Part shown: positions 1-5,687 of the stretch, one piece after another
Position numbering within the stretch: position 1 is the first letter of the stretch
Layout of the letters: each line of letters starts with the position of its first letter
Assembly: GCA_020696955.1 (NCBI GenBank)
Contig: JAJFBK010000027.1
Span: forward strand, 1 to 7,536
Direction of reading: 5' to 3'
Length of the DNA: 7,536 bases
From: Patescibacteria group bacterium
GTDB taxonomy: Bacteria; Patescibacteria; UBA1384; CAILIB01
Notes under the pieces: model-generated
The model's database searches: none
What the model was told of the DNA's origin: nothing
What the model saw: the letters and a program-made list of their open reading frames with translations, nothing else
Translations under genes and position numbers: made by a program

Positions 1-1439
1 CTTTCCAAAACCGCATACTTCCCGGTAACTGGATTCGGCAAGCTGGTAACATTGGCCTGAGCAGCATCCTGAAAACCATCGTCATTGGCATCTCCGCTGT
101 TTGGCGAAGCAGCCTCAATCGCATCGAATATCATATCCCCGTCTCCGACATCCCCGGATATCACACTGATCGAGTCAGTGTCTTGCGGATTTAGATTATC
201 ATTGTCGGCGATACTGACGCTGGCGGTATTTACAAGCGGAGAAGTGGCATCAGTGGCTATGGACACGTCGACGGTGATAACCGGAGCGCTGGCACCCGGG
301 CTTAATACGTCAGATCTCGTACAAGTAACGGTCTGACCCGAAATGTCGCAAGACCAACCAGTACCGCTTGCAGCAGTAGGGGTAAGGCCGGCTGGAAGAG
401 TGTTCGTAACGGTGATCGTTCCAGTTGAGGCCTCGGCACCTGCGTCATTGCTTGCGGTTAACAAAACCTGCCCTGTTCCGCCCTGCTTGAATCCACCACC
501 ATTGCTCGCATTAATACTTACATTTGGGTTAAGCGTGGCCACGGACAATCCTTGGATTTCATGGGTATTATATGAACCACCGGTTGAGGCGGCAAAACCA
601 AACTTAAAGCTTTCTGGCAAGGAGCCTTCGCCATTAATGGTATTTAGATCGATATTTGAGAGCTCTACCTGCAAGCCATTCCCATCAAAATAGTTAACCG
701 ATACGGTCATGATGTTACCTGTACTTACGGAAATGACCACATGTCGTTTTGCATTGGTGCGGATGGCACTTCCGGTGGTAGCAAGCTGGCCATTGGCGGG
801 CGTTCTGGTGACATACTGATAGCCGGTATCTTCAGATCCACGCACCACTATGGCATTTCCTAGGGCCCCTGGTCCCCCATTGCCAAAGTCAGAGCTGGAA
901 AAGTTTCCATATTTGTCAAAACCAACTCCTACGTACCCACCTACGATACCGGGATTCTCTCCATTTGAAGAGCTAGAATAACCCAGGGCTCCACCCAAGG
1001 CTCCTGGCTGAGTAGGGCTTGCAGAGCCGTCAATAAGGAAGAAGGAAATACCGTCTGCGCCATTTCCATTGTACTGATACATGTCAAAGGAAATATTCAG
1101 TCCTTCTTCAGCGGAAATGGGCGTATTATAGATTGCAAAACCTGAACGGTTTATCACGCTTGGAGTCAGACGAAGCACTCCAGAGCCAACGCTATCGAGA
1201 GGGCCGCCGCTACACGCAGGAATAGAGTTTGAGGCAGAAGATGTGGCCGCCGTTAAGCACGCTACGGAACCACCAGAGCCACCGCTGATCCAGGCATTAC
1301 TAGGAGTTGAAATGCCGGAGAATGCCTCACTTATGAGAGGAGCCGCATGAGCGGTGCCATTTAGATTCAAAAGAGGAATACAAAGGACACCAATCAAGCT
1401 AACAGCCAGAATAATAGCCATTTGTCGCCTCGTTTGCAT
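1..1439 (-). CDS. Secreted L-type lectin / DUF11 surface protein, partial (3' end outside window)
   Basis: Reading the minus strand from the ATG at 1439 gives 479 codons without a stop, ending at the window edge. Residues 1-32 form a signal peptide (RR near the N-terminus, hydrophobic stretch about 8-25, AHA|AP cleavage site). Residues about 35-303 resemble a bacterial L-type (legume-like, concanavalin-A fold) lectin: GADGISFFLIDG at 127-138 and VGVGFDKYGNF at 170-180 match the conserved metal/sugar-binding strands. Residues about 304-425 match a DUF11 repeat (GWSCDISGQTVTC at 361-373, with two cysteines placed for a disulfide). From about 430 a calcium-loop-like GDANDDGFQD (449-458) and following residues resemble the choice-of-anchor U module. 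I infer a secreted or surface-anchored carbohydrate-binding adhesin; the anchor itself lies outside the window. A second ATG at 1421 has a better SD (GAGG, 6 nt upstream) but would drop the basic residues of the signal peptide, so 1439 is preferred with some doubt. Confidence 0.85.
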   Translation of the reverse strand, partial: MQTRRQMAIILAVSLIGVLCIPLLNLNGTAHAAPLISEAFSGISTPSNAWISGGSGGSVACLTAATSSASNSIPACSGGPLDSVGSGVLRLTPSVINRSGFAIYNTPISAEEGLNISFDMYQYNGNGADGISFFLIDGSASPTQPGALGGALGYSSSSNGENPGIVGGYVGVGFDKYGNFSSSDFGNGGPGALGNAIVVRGSEDTGYQYVTRTPANGQLATTGSAIRTNAKRHVVISVSTGNIMTVSVNYFDGNGLQVELSNIDLNTINGEGSLPESFKFGFAASTGGSYNTHEIQGLSVATLNPNVSINASNGGGFKQGGTGQVLLTASNDAGAEASTGTITVTNTLPAGLTPTAASGTGWSCDISGQTVTCTRSDVLSPGASAPVITVDVSIATDATSPLVNTASVSIADNDNLNPQDTDSISVISGDVGDGDMIFDAIEAASPNSGDANDDGFQDAAQANVTSLPNPVTGKYAVLE

Positions 1440-1465
1440 TAGAAAGTGTTAGTCATATTGATACT

Positions 1466-1495
1466 AGTATGACATCCGCCCAATTACAGAGTCAA
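1466..1495 (-). promoter_or_regulatory. Candidate promoter for the lectin gene
   Basis: On the minus strand, TTGACT (1495-1490) is followed after 18 nt by CATACT (1471-1466), which is preceded by TGT as in an extended -10. Transcription would start near 1459, leaving a leader of about 20 nt. The -10 lies in the 10-bp palindrome ATACTAGTAT (1461-1470), and GTCATA/TATGAC arms (1452-1457, 1468-1473) flank this area, so a regulator could bind here. This is prediction by eye only. Confidence 0.5.
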
Positions 1496-1513
1496 CAAAT
1501 TAATTATTGGTTC

Positions 1514-1547
1514 ATTTATTATTTAAGTATTGACTTAAATAATAAAT
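1514..1547. promoter_or_regulatory. Perfect palindrome, likely ArsR-family operator
   Basis: ATTTATTATTTAAGT (1514-1528) and its exact reverse complement (1533-1547) are separated by ATTG (1529-1532). The right arm overlaps the -35 of the promoter for the repressor gene at 1565. ArsR-family proteins bind as dimers to AT-rich inverted repeats over their own promoters, so autorepression is the natural reading. It lies about 20 bp upstream of the lectin -35 on the other strand, so the lectin gene could also be affected. Confidence 0.7.
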
Positions 1548-1558
1548 AGGTTTAGAGT
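1530..1558 (+). promoter_or_regulatory. Promoter of the ArsR-SRPBCC operon, apparently leaderless
   Basis: TTGACT (1530-1535), a 17-nt spacer and TAGAGT (1553-1558, 4 of 6 consensus bases) make a plausible sigma-70 promoter. A start site about 7 nt after the -10 would fall at the ATG at 1565. No SD is visible before that ATG, which fits a leaderless transcript. The -35 lies inside the palindrome at 1514-1547. Confidence 0.5.
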
Positions 1559-1564
1559 TTTCGT

Positions 1565-1888
1565 ATGGATATATTCACAGCCGTAGCCGACCCGACTCGG
1601 CGAACCATTATTGAACTGCTTGCAGGTGGTGATCAATTGTCAGCCACTTCTATAAGTAGCCACTTTAAGACCAGCCTTGCTGCCATCTCCCAGCACTTAA
1701 AGGTGCTTCGGGAGGCCAGAGCAGTTGTCGTCGAAAAACAAGCGCAGCACCGTCTGTACAGCATTAACCCAGAAACCATGCACCAGCTAGAAGTATGGGC
1801 CAGCCAAATGGCTGCACGCTATGAAGAGCGCTTTACTCTCTTGGATGAGGTGCTTGAGCGTGAAAAAGCAAAAATAACTAACAACTAA
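1565..1888 (+). CDS. ArsR-family winged-helix transcriptional regulator
   Basis: This 107-residue protein has the ArsR/SmtB layout: [14 protein letters not shown] at 7-20, a helix-turn-helix around 28-50 with recognition helix [14 protein letters not shown] (37-50), a beta wing around 53-68 ([14 protein letters not shown]) and a C-terminal dimerisation helix rich in charged residues. There is no cysteine, so the classic metal-thiolate sensor sites are absent and a metal signal is unlikely. Length is normal for the family. It is followed after 14 bp by an SRPBCC gene; this ArsR-SRPBCC pairing is widespread in bacteria, and the regulator is usually taken to control the pair. A perfect palindrome over its promoter supports autorepression. 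The inducer cannot be read from the sequence. Start: the first ATG, which coincides with the predicted transcription start. Confidence 0.93.
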   Translation: MDIFTAVADPTRRTIIELLAGGDQLSATSISSHFKTSLAAISQHLKVLREARAVVVEKQAQHRLYSINPETMHQLEVWASQMAARYEERFTLLDEVLEREKAKITNN

Positions 1889-1902
1889 GAAAGGGCCTTC
1901 AT

Positions 1903-2385
1903 ATGGGAAAAGTCACTATTATTGCCGAACCCGGCAGTCACAGCATCACAATCATCAGAGAGTTTGACGCTCCTCGTGAGCTCGTCTTCAAGGCCTACAC
2001 TGATCCCGAACTATTTGCACAGTGGCAGGGACCACGTCGTCTGACCACTACTATTGAGAAATTTGAACCGGTTGCAGGTGGCTCTTGGAGTTATGTGGCC
2101 AAAGATACTGACGGAAGCGAATATCGTTTTCATGGCGTAAATCATGAAGTTACGGCTCCAGAGCGAATTATTGGCACTTTCGAGTTCGAAGGGCTTCCAG
2201 AAAAGGGGCATGTCGCTCTTGATACCGCATATTTTGAAGAACTACCTGGCGACCGTACCCGAGTAAAAGGCGTTTCGGTTTTCCAAAGCGTTGAGGATCG
2301 GGACGGCATGATGGAATCTGGCATGGAGCTCGGAGTGAAGGAAGGTTTTGAGCAGCTTGAGGAGATCTTAGAAAAGATGAAGTAG
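1903..2385 (+). CDS. SRPBCC / AHSA1-like ligand-binding domain protein
   Basis: This 160-residue cytoplasmic protein is a single START-like SRPBCC domain of the AHSA1 (activator of Hsp90 ATPase homologue 1-like) group. Hallmarks are [26 protein letters not shown] (19-44, where many relatives have WWGP), the GGSWSYV strand (59-65), RFHGVNHEV (75-83) and the long C-terminal helix from [23 protein letters not shown] (134-156). The fold makes a deep hydrophobic cavity, and members bind or process small hydrophobic ligands; the ligand here is unknown. An SD (AAAGGG, 1890-1895) sits 7 nt before the ATG. The gene is co-transcribed with the upstream ArsR repressor (14-bp gap) and ends just before a strong terminator, so the pair forms a compact two-gene operon. 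A plausible idea, by inference only, is that the pair responds to a small toxic or signalling molecule. Confidence 0.92.
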   Translation: MGKVTIIAEPGSHSITIIREFDAPRELVFKAYTDPELFAQWQGPRRLTTTIEKFEPVAGGSWSYVAKDTDGSEYRFHGVNHEVTAPERIIGTFEFEGLPEKGHVALDTAYFEELPGDRTRVKGVSVFQSVEDRDGMMESGMELGVKEGFEQLEEILEKMK

Positions 2386-2397
2386 CTATCGGCTTGT

Positions 2398-2428
2398 AAA
2401 ATGACCCTCTTGCCGAGGGTCATTTTTT
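2398..2428 (+). terminator. Intrinsic terminator of the ArsR-SRPBCC operon
   Basis: Stem ATGACCCTC (2401-2409), loop TTGCC, complementary stem GAGGGTCAT (2415-2423) and a T-run to 2428. Flanking A/T pairs lengthen the stem to about 12 bp. It starts 13 bp after the stop codon. On the minus strand the T-tract is short, so it may only partly stop the convergent YggT transcript. Confidence 0.92.
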
Positions 2429-2495
2429 ATTTACAAGAAGTTAAAATTGACAGCTTAAACCAAGCAAGCTTATCAATAGGTGTACGCTTGGCTTT

Positions 2496-2894
2496 CTAGC
2501 TAACGAGCAGCATATGCTGCTTCTGACGAAATCGCACGAGATCCAAGATGTATGCTGCTATCTTAAGAAGAATGCTCATAGAGACTACCACCATTGCCGA
2601 GGCAGGTTCCAAAATAAAGCCTGCTAAAGCTATAGGAGCTAGCAGCGCGTGAAAAGGCTCAGCAAAGATATTGGTAGCCCGAATAAAATAAGAAGCAGCA
2701 CCTTGATCTGAGGTGCCGATTAACAAGAGGATAAACCTCAAGAAAAAAAGCGTCTGAAAAAGCAGTATCGCTGATTCGAAACGCTCAGAAAGACGAGCCT
2801 TCCTTCGGGGTGGAGCAGCCGGTTCTTGAGGTACAGAATCTAAGGAGTCGGGATGATCCTTTACTGGTACAAGAGTAATGTCGAGTGAGTTCAT
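2496..2894 (-). CDS. YggT-family membrane protein
   Basis: 132 residues. A polar, proline-rich N-terminal extension (about 1-38, with PPRRKAR at 28-34) precedes the first membrane helix (about 41-60, ESAILLFQTLFFLRFILLLIG). A loop follows with FIRATNIFAEPFHALLAP (70-87), resembling the YggT signature in which a helix leads into a (D/E)PF...(A/P)P motif. A second membrane helix spans about 98-120, and the C-terminus is basic. YggT proteins are small integral membrane proteins; some have been linked to osmotic stress or to cell division and envelope functions, but no activity is established. The start is fixed: an in-frame TAA lies two codons upstream. No SD is present at this ATG, and the ATG overlaps the stop of a small upstream ORF by 4 bp (ATGA), so translational coupling is possible. 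No convincing minus-strand promoter was found. Confidence 0.72.
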   Translation of the reverse strand: MNSLDITLVPVKDHPDSLDSVPQEPAAPPRRKARLSERFESAILLFQTLFFLRFILLLIGTSDQGAASYFIRATNIFAEPFHALLAPIALAGFILEPASAMVVVSMSILLKIAAYILDLVRFRQKQHMLLVS

Positions 2895-3040
2895 ATATTA
2901 AAATTTAATGACGAAGAATCTATACTATCCTCCGTATTAATTGCCTTTTCTGTATAGAGAGTTACAAAACCCAACAGGAACAAGCAGCAAAGCCAAAAAT
3001 AGCCGACAAAGTGCTTGAGTATCTCATGGAATAGAATCAT
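2891..3040 (-). CDS. Possible small membrane protein upstream of the YggT gene
   Basis: From the ATG at 3040 the minus strand encodes 49 residues with one hydrophobic segment (FVGYFWLCCLFLLGFVTLY, about 11-29) and a polar, Ser/Asp-rich tail. The reading frame stays open back to a TTG at 3142, but that longer form would run through the plus-strand terminator hairpin and is unlikely. In favour: the stop overlaps the YggT start as ATGA, a common coupling arrangement, and YggT has no SD of its own. Against: no SD at 3040, no family recognised, and the same DNA may instead encode a plus-strand small RNA. Confidence 0.3.
   Translation of the reverse strand: MILFHEILKHFVGYFWLCCLFLLGFVTLYTEKAINTEDSIDSSSLNFNI
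2898..2926 (+). promoter_or_regulatory. Candidate promoter for a plus-strand small RNA
   Basis: TTAAAA (2898-2903), a 17-nt spacer and TATACT (2921-2926, 5 of 6 consensus) point rightwards toward the otherwise unexplained terminator at 3057-3089. The surrounding DNA is AT-rich, so a chance match is possible. Confidence 0.35.
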
Positions 3041-3089
3041 TAGTGCACATTTCAAGCCCACCAGAGCAACAACTGGTGGGTTTTTCTTT
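2933..3089 (+). ncRNA. Candidate small non-coding RNA of about 155 nt
   Basis: Between a promoter-like sequence (2898-2926) and a strong intrinsic terminator (3057-3089) there is no plus-strand ORF with an ordinary start codon. The only open frame ends in TAG about 23 bp before the terminator and has no ATG/GTG/TTG with an SD in a useful position. The next gene (3222) has its own promoter downstream of the terminator, so the terminator does not belong to that gene. It resembles none of tmRNA, 4.5S RNA, 6S RNA or RNase P RNA as far as I can tell. The transcript would be antisense to the leader of the YggT gene. Confidence 0.3.
3057..3089 (+). terminator. Isolated intrinsic terminator
   Basis: CCCACCAG (3057-3064), an 8-nt loop, CTGGTGGG (3073-3080), then TTTTTCTTT. 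This is a strong plus-strand signal with no annotated plus-strand gene ahead of it for over 600 bp, and the preceding operon already has its own terminator at 2398-2428. On the minus strand no T-run follows the hairpin. Confidence 0.85.
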
Positions 3090-3129
3090 ATGTCCTTACG
3101 AATTCCGCTCGACAGACTTAATAAACAGA

Positions 3130-3158
3130 TTGACAAAACCAATTAAAAGTACTACTAT
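3130..3158 (+). promoter_or_regulatory. Strong sigma-70-type promoter of the acidic orphan gene
   Basis: Consensus TTGACA (3130-3135), a 17-nt spacer and TACTAT (3153-3158) form the best promoter in the window. Transcription would begin near 3165, giving a leader of about 57 nt. That leader holds two small hairpins (ATGTC/GACAT at 3167-3181 and GTCG/CGAC at 3191-3203) and a clear SD (AGGAG, 3211-3215) 6 nt before the ATG. Confidence 0.75.
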
Positions 3159-3221
3159 TCATGATCATGTCCTTGAGACATCAGCAGTTCGTCGCACTTC
3201 GACAACAAAGAGGAGAAGACC

Positions 3222-4259
3222 ATGGGATTAGAGTTTGACGGAAACGCCTTGCGTAAAGAATTCACCGAGATTAAAAGTCAGGCCCCACAATGCCTCGACC
3301 AAGTAGTCTTGCTTTGGATTCAAGACGAAATTGACCATCTTGAAGGTGTATCCCCCGAAGAATTCTTAGCGCTCTGGGATGAGGTCACCAAGATAGCCGA
3401 AGAAAACGGTTGCCACGTAACCCAAGAACAGAAAAAGGATATCGCTGAATCATGTTTTATCAGTGCACCAAAAGAAACATATGCGCTACTACTGCGCACG
3501 TTTTCCCTCGATCCCAAGCCGCTCATTGTAGCGGAAATTAAAGATCGTTACATCGAAGGCGACTTCGATGTAACCGCAGAAACATGGCGCCGGTTAATGT
3601 GGCTCTATCATGAGATGAGCATACCCTGGTTCGGCTTAAGCGATCCATTGCTGACAGAGCTTCTTCTTAGTAAGAGCGTCGTACAGGACGCAAGCAGCGA
3701 TCTCGAGGAAGGAGATGTCTATACTTCATTGCTTGAAGAACTGGATATTAACTACCTTGATCTTGCCGCTGCAGCTAAGGGACTTGACCTGTATCATGAA
3801 ACGTCAGGCTTAGCCATGATGCTGGCAAACCACATAACGGAGAAAACCCTCAATCGTCAAGAAGTAATCGATTTGCTTGAGGAAAAAGACCTGATTGATA
3901 GCCCCCTAGTGGGACTCAATGCCCTTCGTTCCATTGTATGGCACCAGAATGAAAGGTATGAGCGCGGAACCTTTTTTGGCGCCGATGACCATCAAGAGTT
4001 CAAAAAGTACTTGGCATTGCAGATCATTTTTGATGAGGGAATACTCGAAAATCCTCAAACCGAAAAGACTGCGAGGCTCATTCTTGAAGAAGGCAACTCC
4101 CACCTCGAGGAAGAGCGCACTTCTTGGAAGCTACACGGCAAAACCCTCTGGGACCTTGCAAATCTGCTTCCTCCAGAACGTGACCCCACCCCGAAGGAGC
4201 TTGCTGATCTCGAAAAAGAACTGCAAGAAGATAACGATTACTATTTGAACAAACAATAG
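3222..4259 (+). CDS. Uncharacterised acidic, mostly helical protein
   Basis: I do not recognise this 345-residue protein. It is strongly acidic (by my count 71 Asp/Glu against 32 Lys/Arg), with no signal peptide or membrane helix, so it is probably cytoplasmic. The pattern of spaced Leu/Ile/Val with Glu/Lys suggests nearly all-alpha structure, perhaps a helical-repeat or scaffold-like fold. Examples are SPEEFLALWDEVTKIAEENG (44-63), NRQEVIDLLEEKDLI (211-225) and the very charged C-terminus PTPKELADLEKELQEDNDYY (322-341). A Trp/aromatic-rich stretch at 122-137 (WRRLMWLYHEMSIPWF) may be a core or interaction surface. No catalytic motif (Walker A, HEXXH, DxD cluster) stands out. It is monocistronic: strong promoter, good SD (AGGAG, 6-nt spacing), own terminator. 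The near-consensus expression signals suggest good expression and argue that the gene is real. Function unknown. Confidence 0.88.
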   Translation: MGLEFDGNALRKEFTEIKSQAPQCLDQVVLLWIQDEIDHLEGVSPEEFLALWDEVTKIAEENGCHVTQEQKKDIAESCFISAPKETYALLLRTFSLDPKPLIVAEIKDRYIEGDFDVTAETWRRLMWLYHEMSIPWFGLSDPLLTELLLSKSVVQDASSDLEEGDVYTSLLEELDINYLDLAAAAKGLDLYHETSGLAMMLANHITEKTLNRQEVIDLLEEKDLIDSPLVGLNALRSIVWHQNERYERGTFFGADDHQEFKKYLALQIIFDEGILENPQTEKTARLILEEGNSHLEEERTSWKLHGKTLWDLANLLPPERDPTPKELADLEKELQEDNDYYLNKQ

Positions 4260-4282
4260 CTTACGCTGTTGTGCCATTCTAG

Positions 4283-4314
4283 CCGCCCCACTCACTTGAA
4301 TGGGGCGGTTTTTT
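4283..4314 (+). terminator. Intrinsic terminator of the acidic orphan gene
   Basis: CCGCCCCA (4283-4290), a 10-nt loop and TGGGGCGG (4301-4308) followed by six T. It lies 23 bp after the stop codon. On the minus strand there is no matching T-run, so it probably does not end the convergent CPBP transcript efficiently. Confidence 0.93.
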
Positions 4315-4356
4315 ATATTACACCAATAAAGTCCCGGAAGCAGGTATGGGAGAGAA

Positions 4357-5070
4357 TTAGAGTACCCCCATCGATAATAACCCCATCGTGGCAATAATGT
4401 TATTAACCATATGCAGAATAATGCCGGGGACTATGCTTCCTGTCCGAAGACGCATTTTCGCATAAAACAGCCCTCCGAAAAATGCGACCACTGCCTGGAC
4501 CGGATGGATGTGCACTATTCCAAATATGGCAGATGACCAAAGAACAGCTCTTTTTTCACCAAATCGTTCAACCAGGGAGGGAAGGAGCAATCCCCTGAAG
4601 ATAATCTCCTCCGCTATCGGGCCAAATACTGCCAGGCCTGGCAGTAACAGCCAGCCATTATCATTCAATCTGCCGAGTGATGTCGGCACGCCGCCAGAAG
4701 TCAATGACACTAGGAAAAATAACAGAACGAGATAAATAGCGAACGGCCAGGATACTCGTATCACTTGAGGCCAATCGCATGAAATCAAGCCCAACTGCTT
4801 CCATGGGATGCCCTTCTTTCTCCGCCAAAAAATAATAGCCCCCAGCATTAGCAGCTGGAAAAGGACGACTACCCCGCCCAGAAGACCCAGTGACACACCC
4901 TCGCCTTCAAGGAAGTCAGATATTAAACCTCGGGGCATCGCAAACAAAACCCCGAAGACTATTGCGAAAGCGGATATTGCCGCAAAGGGGTACAAAAGAA
5001 TAAACCCTATCGGGACACGAACATCCCAAGGAACAGGGAGGTGCAAGTTATGAGGACGAATATCAGCCAT
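4357..5070 (-). CDS. CPBP-family intramembrane metalloprotease (CAAX protease-like)
   Basis: 237 residues with about seven or eight hydrophobic segments (for example 18-45, 58-82, 105-125, 139-152, 175-200, 212-235). All CPBP/Abi motifs are present: motif 1 EEIIFRG (E154, E155, R159), motif 2 FGIVH (F183, H187) and motif 3 HMVNN (H220, N224). In the family (relatives of the CAAX prenyl protease Rce1) the glutamates and histidines form the active site of a membrane-embedded peptidase; bacterial members act in bacteriocin self-immunity, peptide maturation or unknown roles. Nothing bacteriocin-like lies next to it, so the substrate is unknown. A basic loop (WRRKKG, 82-87) probably faces the cytoplasm. 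The start at 5070 has no clear SD, and no later in-frame start is better. It is convergent with the acidic orphan gene and divergent from the DUF2975 operon across a 142-bp AT-rich gap. Confidence 0.92.
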   Translation of the reverse strand: MADIRPHNLHLPVPWDVRVPIGFILLYPFAAISAFAIVFGVLFAMPRGLISDFLEGEGVSLGLLGGVVVLFQLLMLGAIIFWRRKKGIPWKQLGLISCDWPQVIRVSWPFAIYLVLLFFLVSLTSGGVPTSLGRLNDNGWLLLPGLAVFGPIAEEIIFRGLLLPSLVERFGEKRAVLWSSAIFGIVHIHPVQAVVAFFGGLFYAKMRLRTGSIVPGIILHMVNNIIATMGLLSMGVL

Positions 5071-5157
5071 GCTGGCATAAAGGTTAAAGCATGGTTTTAG
5101 ATTAGCAGAAAATAAGCTCTGTAAACCATATAACTATATATAAACGATATTAATTTA

Positions 5158-5186
5158 TTGTATAACGATAAATTATGTGCTAAAGT
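5158..5186 (+). promoter_or_regulatory. Candidate extended -10 promoter of the DUF2975-XRE operon
   Basis: TTGTAT (5158-5163), a 17-nt spacer and TAAAGT (5181-5186) preceded by TGC (extended -10). The start would be near 5193, about 20 nt before the ATG at 5213. The AT-rich gap 5071-5212 also holds a 21-bp-spaced direct repeat AACGATA (5143-5149 and 5164-5170), the second copy inside the promoter spacer. No confident promoter was found for the divergent CPBP gene. Confidence 0.45.
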
Positions 5187-5207
5187 AAGCTTAACAATAA
5201 GTAAGCT
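5183..5207. repeat. Two 9-bp direct repeats over the operon start, possible operator
   Basis: AAGTAAGCT occurs at 5183-5191 and again at 5199-5207, 16 bp apart, covering the -10 and the predicted transcription start. The position is right for a repressor site, and the operon encodes a small Cro/CI-type regulator, so autoregulation is a reasonable inference. Confidence 0.5.
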
Positions 5208-5212
5208 ATTTT

Positions 5213-5677
5213 ATGAAACCTGACTCGACACTTTTCTTAAGGGGAGTCGTCCTCCTAATTGGAGCTGCCGTAGTAGCTCTCTGTGTCCTTGTACTGCCCG
5301 TAGGAATACGAGCGGAGGACCCAGACGGGTATCGCCCTATTTTACAAGGCATGTATGTAACGGCAATACCGTTTTTCATGGCGCTCTATCAGGCCTTGAA
5401 GCTTTTGGGTTATATCGATAAGAACGAGGCCTTCTCAGACTTATCAGTAAAGGCTTTGACCTCTATTAAATACTGCGCCCTGGTAATCGGCGCACTGTTT
5501 ACGATTGGCATGCCTTACATCTTCATGGTAGCGGACAAAGACGACGCCCCAGGCGTAGTGGCACTTGGGCTGGTAGTTATTTTTGCCTCGCTCGTGGTCG
5601 CAACCTTTGCAGCCCTACTTCAAAGAATACTCCGGGACGCCATCGACATAAAATCAGAAAACGAACTAACCGTCTGA
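5213..5677 (+). CDS. DUF2975-family membrane protein (YoaS-like)
   Basis: 154 residues with four membrane helices (about 9-30, 45-66, 86-106 and 113-136). The stretches QALKLLGYIDKNEAFSDLSVKAL (60-82) and ADKDDAPGVVALGL (107-120) match the conserved core of DUF2975 as I remember it. The family has no established activity, but it recurs next to a tiny XRE regulator, as here and in the Bacillus yoaS/yozG arrangement. The regulator begins 10 bp after this stop codon, its SD overlapping the TGA, so the two genes are translationally linked. No strong SD precedes the ATG at 5213. The membrane protein may sense the envelope or act on the regulator, but that is inference. Confidence 0.85.
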   Translation: MKPDSTLFLRGVVLLIGAAVVALCVLVLPVGIRAEDPDGYRPILQGMYVTAIPFFMALYQALKLLGYIDKNEAFSDLSVKALTSIKYCALVIGALFTIGMPYIFMVADKDDAPGVVALGLVVIFASLVVATFAALLQRILRDAIDIKSENELTV

Positions 5678-5687
5678 GAGGAGCACC

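Noticed and set aside
85..693. Two plus-strand open frames (85-336 and 343-693)
   Set aside because: They lie opposite the lectin/DUF11 gene, whose minus-strand frame is continuous and shows clear domains; the plus-strand translations look like antisense shadows.
2011..2423. Minus-strand frames across the SRPBCC gene and its terminator
   Set aside because: They are antisense to a well-recognised SRPBCC domain, and one runs through the terminator hairpin.
2459..2491. CCAAGC/GCTTGG inverted repeat with a 20-nt loop as a minus-strand terminator for yggT
   Set aside because: The stem is only 6 bp, the loop is long and the T-tract is just three bases; too weak to annotate.
2933..3089. tmRNA, SRP RNA, 6S RNA or a riboswitch for the 3222 gene
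   Set aside because: No recognisable conserved cores, and the 3222 gene has its own promoter beyond the terminator, so a leader-attenuator role for it is unlikely.
3043..3231. Plus-strand 62-residue frame before the acidic orphan gene
   Set aside because: It runs through the terminator, the promoter and the leader, and its composition is not protein-like.
3919..4394. Alternative frames overlapping the end of the acidic orphan gene and the CPBP gene
   Set aside because: They conflict with better-supported genes and cross the terminator at 4283-4314.
4357..5070. Bacteriocin-immunity role for the CPBP protein
   Set aside because: No bacteriocin-like small peptide (double-glycine leader) or export gene was seen nearby; the family motif alone does not support it.
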